Shown here piece by piece: positions 61,824-64,000 of a stretch of 64,000 nucleotides of DNA. The position numbers and the translations under genes were made by a program. Below the pieces are notes generated by a model that was not told the DNA's origin, did no database searches, and saw only the letters and a list, made by a program, of their open reading frames with translations. This DNA is from Desulfosporosinus meridiei DSM 13257 (GTDB lineage Bacteria; Bacillota; Desulfitobacteriia; Desulfitobacteriales; Desulfitobacteriaceae). Position 1 is the stretch's first letter. Every line of letters starts with the position of its first letter. Location: the NCBI RefSeq assembly GCF_000231385.2, contig NC_018515.1, positions 4,422,501 to 4,486,500 of the forward strand, read 5' to 3'.

Positions 61824-63521
61824 TTACGGTAAATCTTTAATTGCTGTACCATAGTCCGGATCAGTCGGGCTTAGCTTGTTCATTTCTGTTACTCGCTTGT
61901 TGACTTGAATGGACTGGATCCTGGAGGTTCCACTGATGTCAGCACCCCTCTGAACTGTCTTGGCAATGGCCAAGCCCCCCTCTTGCAGGGTTTGGCCTGA
62001 AACTCCAAGAATGTCAGGATGAATAACCAGCCAATAGGTGGTATCCGGGATCAACTCAGCCTGAGGGATCACTTGCAAACCTGAAGTTCCTATATGTTCA
62101 AGTGTTGTAGGCGTTCTCTCCCCTGTGCTGCTATTGATCAGCTCAATGCTTGAGCTATTTACAGTCTGCCAATCAATATCTCCGGAAAAATTTACGGTGA
62201 ATTTTTTATCTAAGGGAATATCCGTTAATTTCGCAACTTGACGATAGTTAGAAAAATAGTGGATAAAATTCATAGACGATTGGGTTTCTTGTGGAGTGTT
62301 GGCCGCAACTCCCGATAATTCTCCCCAGGCTTCCCAGTAGTCATCAGTCCTGGCCATTTTAAGCGCTTCATTGGAGTCTGTTAGCATAAGCTCTGCAGCC
62401 TTGAGAGGATCTGAATGTTCAATTACTACATTGGGGCTAACCCCGACTTGATCAATTTCGTGACCCAGAGGGGAATAGAAATGATCAACGGTCATCTTCA
62501 AGACACCACCACTTCGGATCGGAAACATGCTTTGAACCGTACCTTTGCCATAGCTGGTAGTTCCAACAATAGTCGCCTTCTCATGATCCTTCACCGCTGC
62601 ACTCAAAATCTCTGAGGCACTGGCACTGTTTTCATTGACCAGAAAAACAATCCGTTCCTTAATTCTCCAGCCCGGATCTTCAGCCTCAATGGGATGAAGT
62701 ACTCCGTTCCGATCTTTAACCTTAACTGCAACATCCGATCCGATAAAGTAACCCGCCAACTCCATTGCCGAACTCAGATATCCCCCACCGTTATCCCGCA
62801 AGTCAACAATCCAGCTATCGACATTTTCAGCTTTTAACTCTTTGGCCGCCACCTCAAATTCTTTAGGTGTATCGCTGCCAAAGGAATTCAAATCCAGGTA
62901 GCCAATATGTCCATCCAGGACTTCGCCGGTCACTGTGGGCTCAGAAATCTCTCGGCGCGTAACCTTCAAATCTCGGGTCTCTGTCTCACGCTTGACCCTA
63001 AGCTGTACTGAACTCCCATCCGGTCCTCTGAGTATGCTTACAGCCTCTTCTGAGCTAAGCCCGGCTAAAGATTCCCCAGCAGCGCGAATAATCACATCTC
63101 CCGACTTTAACCCCACCTCTTCAGCAGGCGAGCCTGGAATAACCCCTAGAATCTGAACACCTTCAGGGATCATCTCAATGTGAATCCCAATTCCCGAGAA
63201 ACTTAGGTTAATACTGCCGACGAACTCTTGAAACTCCTCTTCAGTAAAATACCTTGTATGAGGGTCTCCCAGCCTTTCCAGCATCTCATCCACTGTTGGA
63301 GCATTTAAGACATCCTCTGACACCTGATCGACATACTGATTTTTTAGAAGTGTACGGACTTCCGTGAGAACTCCACTATCAGACGCCAAAACCGACGCTG
63401 AATTGCTCAGCACCAGCAATAGGATGAGCATTAAGTTTAAAAGAATCTGACCGGCTGCTTTTTTCAGTAATTTTTTCTCAAATTTTTCTTTAAATGTTTT
63501 CTTAACAAATAAAACTGGCAT
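61824..63521 (-). CDS. S41-family C-terminal processing protease (CtpA-like) with an extra C-terminal domain
   Basis: The 565-residue protein has a signal/anchor segment (about residues 25-45), a PDZ domain (FSGIGIHIEMIPEGVQILGV, AAGESLAGLSSEEAVSIL), the S41 protease core with VDLRDNGGGYLSSAMELA, the nucleophile in NENSASASEIL and the Lys in TTSYGKGTVQS. After residue 400 an Ig-like SbsA-type domain (LDKKFTVNFSGDIDWQ, PDTTYWLVIHPDILG) is added, which is uncommon. Such proteases trim secreted or sporulation proteins. ATG with GGAGAGGAG. Confidence 0.93.
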   Translation of the reverse strand: MPVLFVKKTFKEKFEKKLLKKAAGQILLNLMLILLLVLSNSASVLASDSGVLTEVRTLLKNQYVDQVSEDVLNAPTVDEMLERLGDPHTRYFTEEEFQEFVGSINLSFSGIGIHIEMIPEGVQILGVIPGSPAEEVGLKSGDVIIRAAGESLAGLSSEEAVSILRGPDGSSVQLRVKRETETRDLKVTRREISEPTVTGEVLDGHIGYLDLNSFGSDTPKEFEVAAKELKAENVDSWIVDLRDNGGGYLSSAMELAGYFIGSDVAVKVKDRNGVLHPIEAEDPGWRIKERIVFLVNENSASASEILSAAVKDHEKATIVGTTSYGKGTVQSMFPIRSGGVLKMTVDHFYSPLGHEIDQVGVSPNVVIEHSDPLKAAELMLTDSNEALKMARTDDYWEAWGELSGVAANTPQETQSSMNFIHYFSNYRQVAKLTDIPLDKKFTVNFSGDIDWQTVNSSSIELINSSTGERTPTTLEHIGTSGLQVIPQAELIPDTTYWLVIHPDILGVSGQTLQEGGLAIAKTVQRGADISGTSRIQSIQVNKRVTEMNKLSPTDPDYGTAIKDLP

Positions 63522-63631
63522 GGTTTAATATTATCTCCTCTCCAGGTTGCCTTTTTGTTAAAGCTTTATGCGTATAGATTCGACGCTTAAGCGAATTTAC
63601 CTTCGCCTAGGCAAAACTTCTTCCAATGCAC

Positions 63632-63669
63632 AAAAATGCCCCCTCTAGTTATATCTACTAAAGAGAGCA
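63632..63669 (-). terminator. Rho-independent terminator
   Basis: TGCTCTCTTTAG pairs with CTAGAGGGGGCA (four G-U pairs), followed by TTTTTG on the minus strand, about 37 bp after the stop of the coiled-coil gene. Confidence 0.7.
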
Positions 63670-63705
63670 TCGTTACATGCTTATTTGCCTATTTAGATGT
63701 TTCAT

Positions 63706-63984
63706 TTATATCGCCTTTCGTTTTGTAATTACCTCACCGATGGCATTGATTGTACCTTCCACATTAGCTACCGAATGCCTAAGATTATCTATCTCAGCTC
63801 GATGGACTTGCTGGTTGTGTTCTATGGCTTTTACGACTAAATAAATCTCGTCTTGTCTAGATTCCAGATGATCCACTCGTGACTCTAGGCTATCAAGTCT
63901 TGACTCTATTCTATCTAACCTTACCTCTATGTTCCCCAACTTATTGAGGATAAGTCCAAACATCTCTTTGATCTCATTCTCCAT
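63706..63984 (-). CDS. Small coiled-coil protein
   Basis: The 92-residue soluble protein is built of heptad/11-residue repeats (IEVRLDRIESRLDSLESRVD) and ends AIGEVITKRKAI, like a widespread family of short coiled-coil proteins in Firmicutes and some phages, with no known function. ATG with GAGAGGCGGTGA. It has its own terminator at 63632. Confidence 0.65.
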   Translation of the reverse strand: MENEIKEMFGLILNKLGNIEVRLDRIESRLDSLESRVDHLESRQDEIYLVVKAIEHNQQVHRAEIDNLRHSVANVEGTINAIGEVITKRKAI

Positions 63985-64000
63985 TACTTCACCGCCTCTC

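Overview
The window looks like chromosome from an anaerobic, endospore-forming, low-to-mid-GC Firmicute, most like the Desulfosporosinus/Desulfitobacterium group (Peptococcaceae sensu lato). The reasons are spore genes (spoIIR, a SleB/CwlJ-type cortex hydrolase, YlbF- and YaaL-like proteins), strictly anaerobic enzymes (an oxygen-sensitive class I fumarase-type hydro-lyase, a 2-hydroxyacyl-CoA dehydratase-type protein with its activator, B12-dependent glutamate mutase), frequent TTG/GTG starts behind strong Shine-Dalgarno sites, and cell-wall-binding-repeat-2 and SLH surface proteins. The genus is an inference. No rRNA, tRNA or CRISPR was seen. Almost all genes run on the minus strand.

Left part (1-14.3 kb): the 5' end of rph (RNase PH), a P-loop ATPase, an O-methyltransferase/membrane acyltransferase pair, a tandem HD/HD-GYP protein beside a globin-coupled chemotaxis sensor, a small Cys-rich protein, a small sulfite-reductase-like protein lacking one cluster cysteine, a two-subunit fumarase/mesaconase, a large FnIII plus cell-wall-binding surface protein, and a six-repeat secreted protein.

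Metabolic core (8.3-9.8 and 14.3-32.1 kb): together these genes encode every step of the methylaspartate route of glutamate fermentation. GlmS/GlmE plus the repair protein GlmL turn glutamate into 3-methylaspartate, methylaspartate ammonia-lyase makes mesaconate, the class I hydro-lyase pair is a candidate mesaconase giving citramalate, and the CitD/E/F lyase with its CitC, CitX and CitG maturation enzymes is better read as citramalate lyase (acetate + pyruvate) than as citrate lyase. A GntR-type regulator overlapping a glutamate racemase gene heads the cluster. An HgdB-like protein with its ATPase activator and a beta-carbonic anhydrase are embedded in it. A 2.5-kb block of palindromic repeats plus an IS3-family element (25387-26869, 3-bp target duplication CTA) separates glmE from mal.

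Right part (32.4-64 kb): a YcdB/SLH surface protein, another cell-wall-binding-repeat protein, a MacAB-like ABC exporter followed by a two-component system, MarR and Xre regulators with recognisable operators, a GerMN lipoprotein, spoIIR, a ZIP transporter, an SGNH-fold protein lacking its catalytic His, a run of small membrane/surface proteins that may be spore-related, a Tat-exported phosphoesterase, a cortex hydrolase, a TetR/RND/adaptor efflux operon with a clear promoter-operator, and a CtpA-type protease.

The most unusual feature is the intergenic DNA. There are several copies of about 180-bp elements with long terminal inverted repeats whose arms differ between copies but keep pairing, larger 250-390-bp relatives with the same central AACCTCTGGG...TGTGAACC motif, and a separate pair of elements with a 26-bp palindrome that varies in a compensated way.
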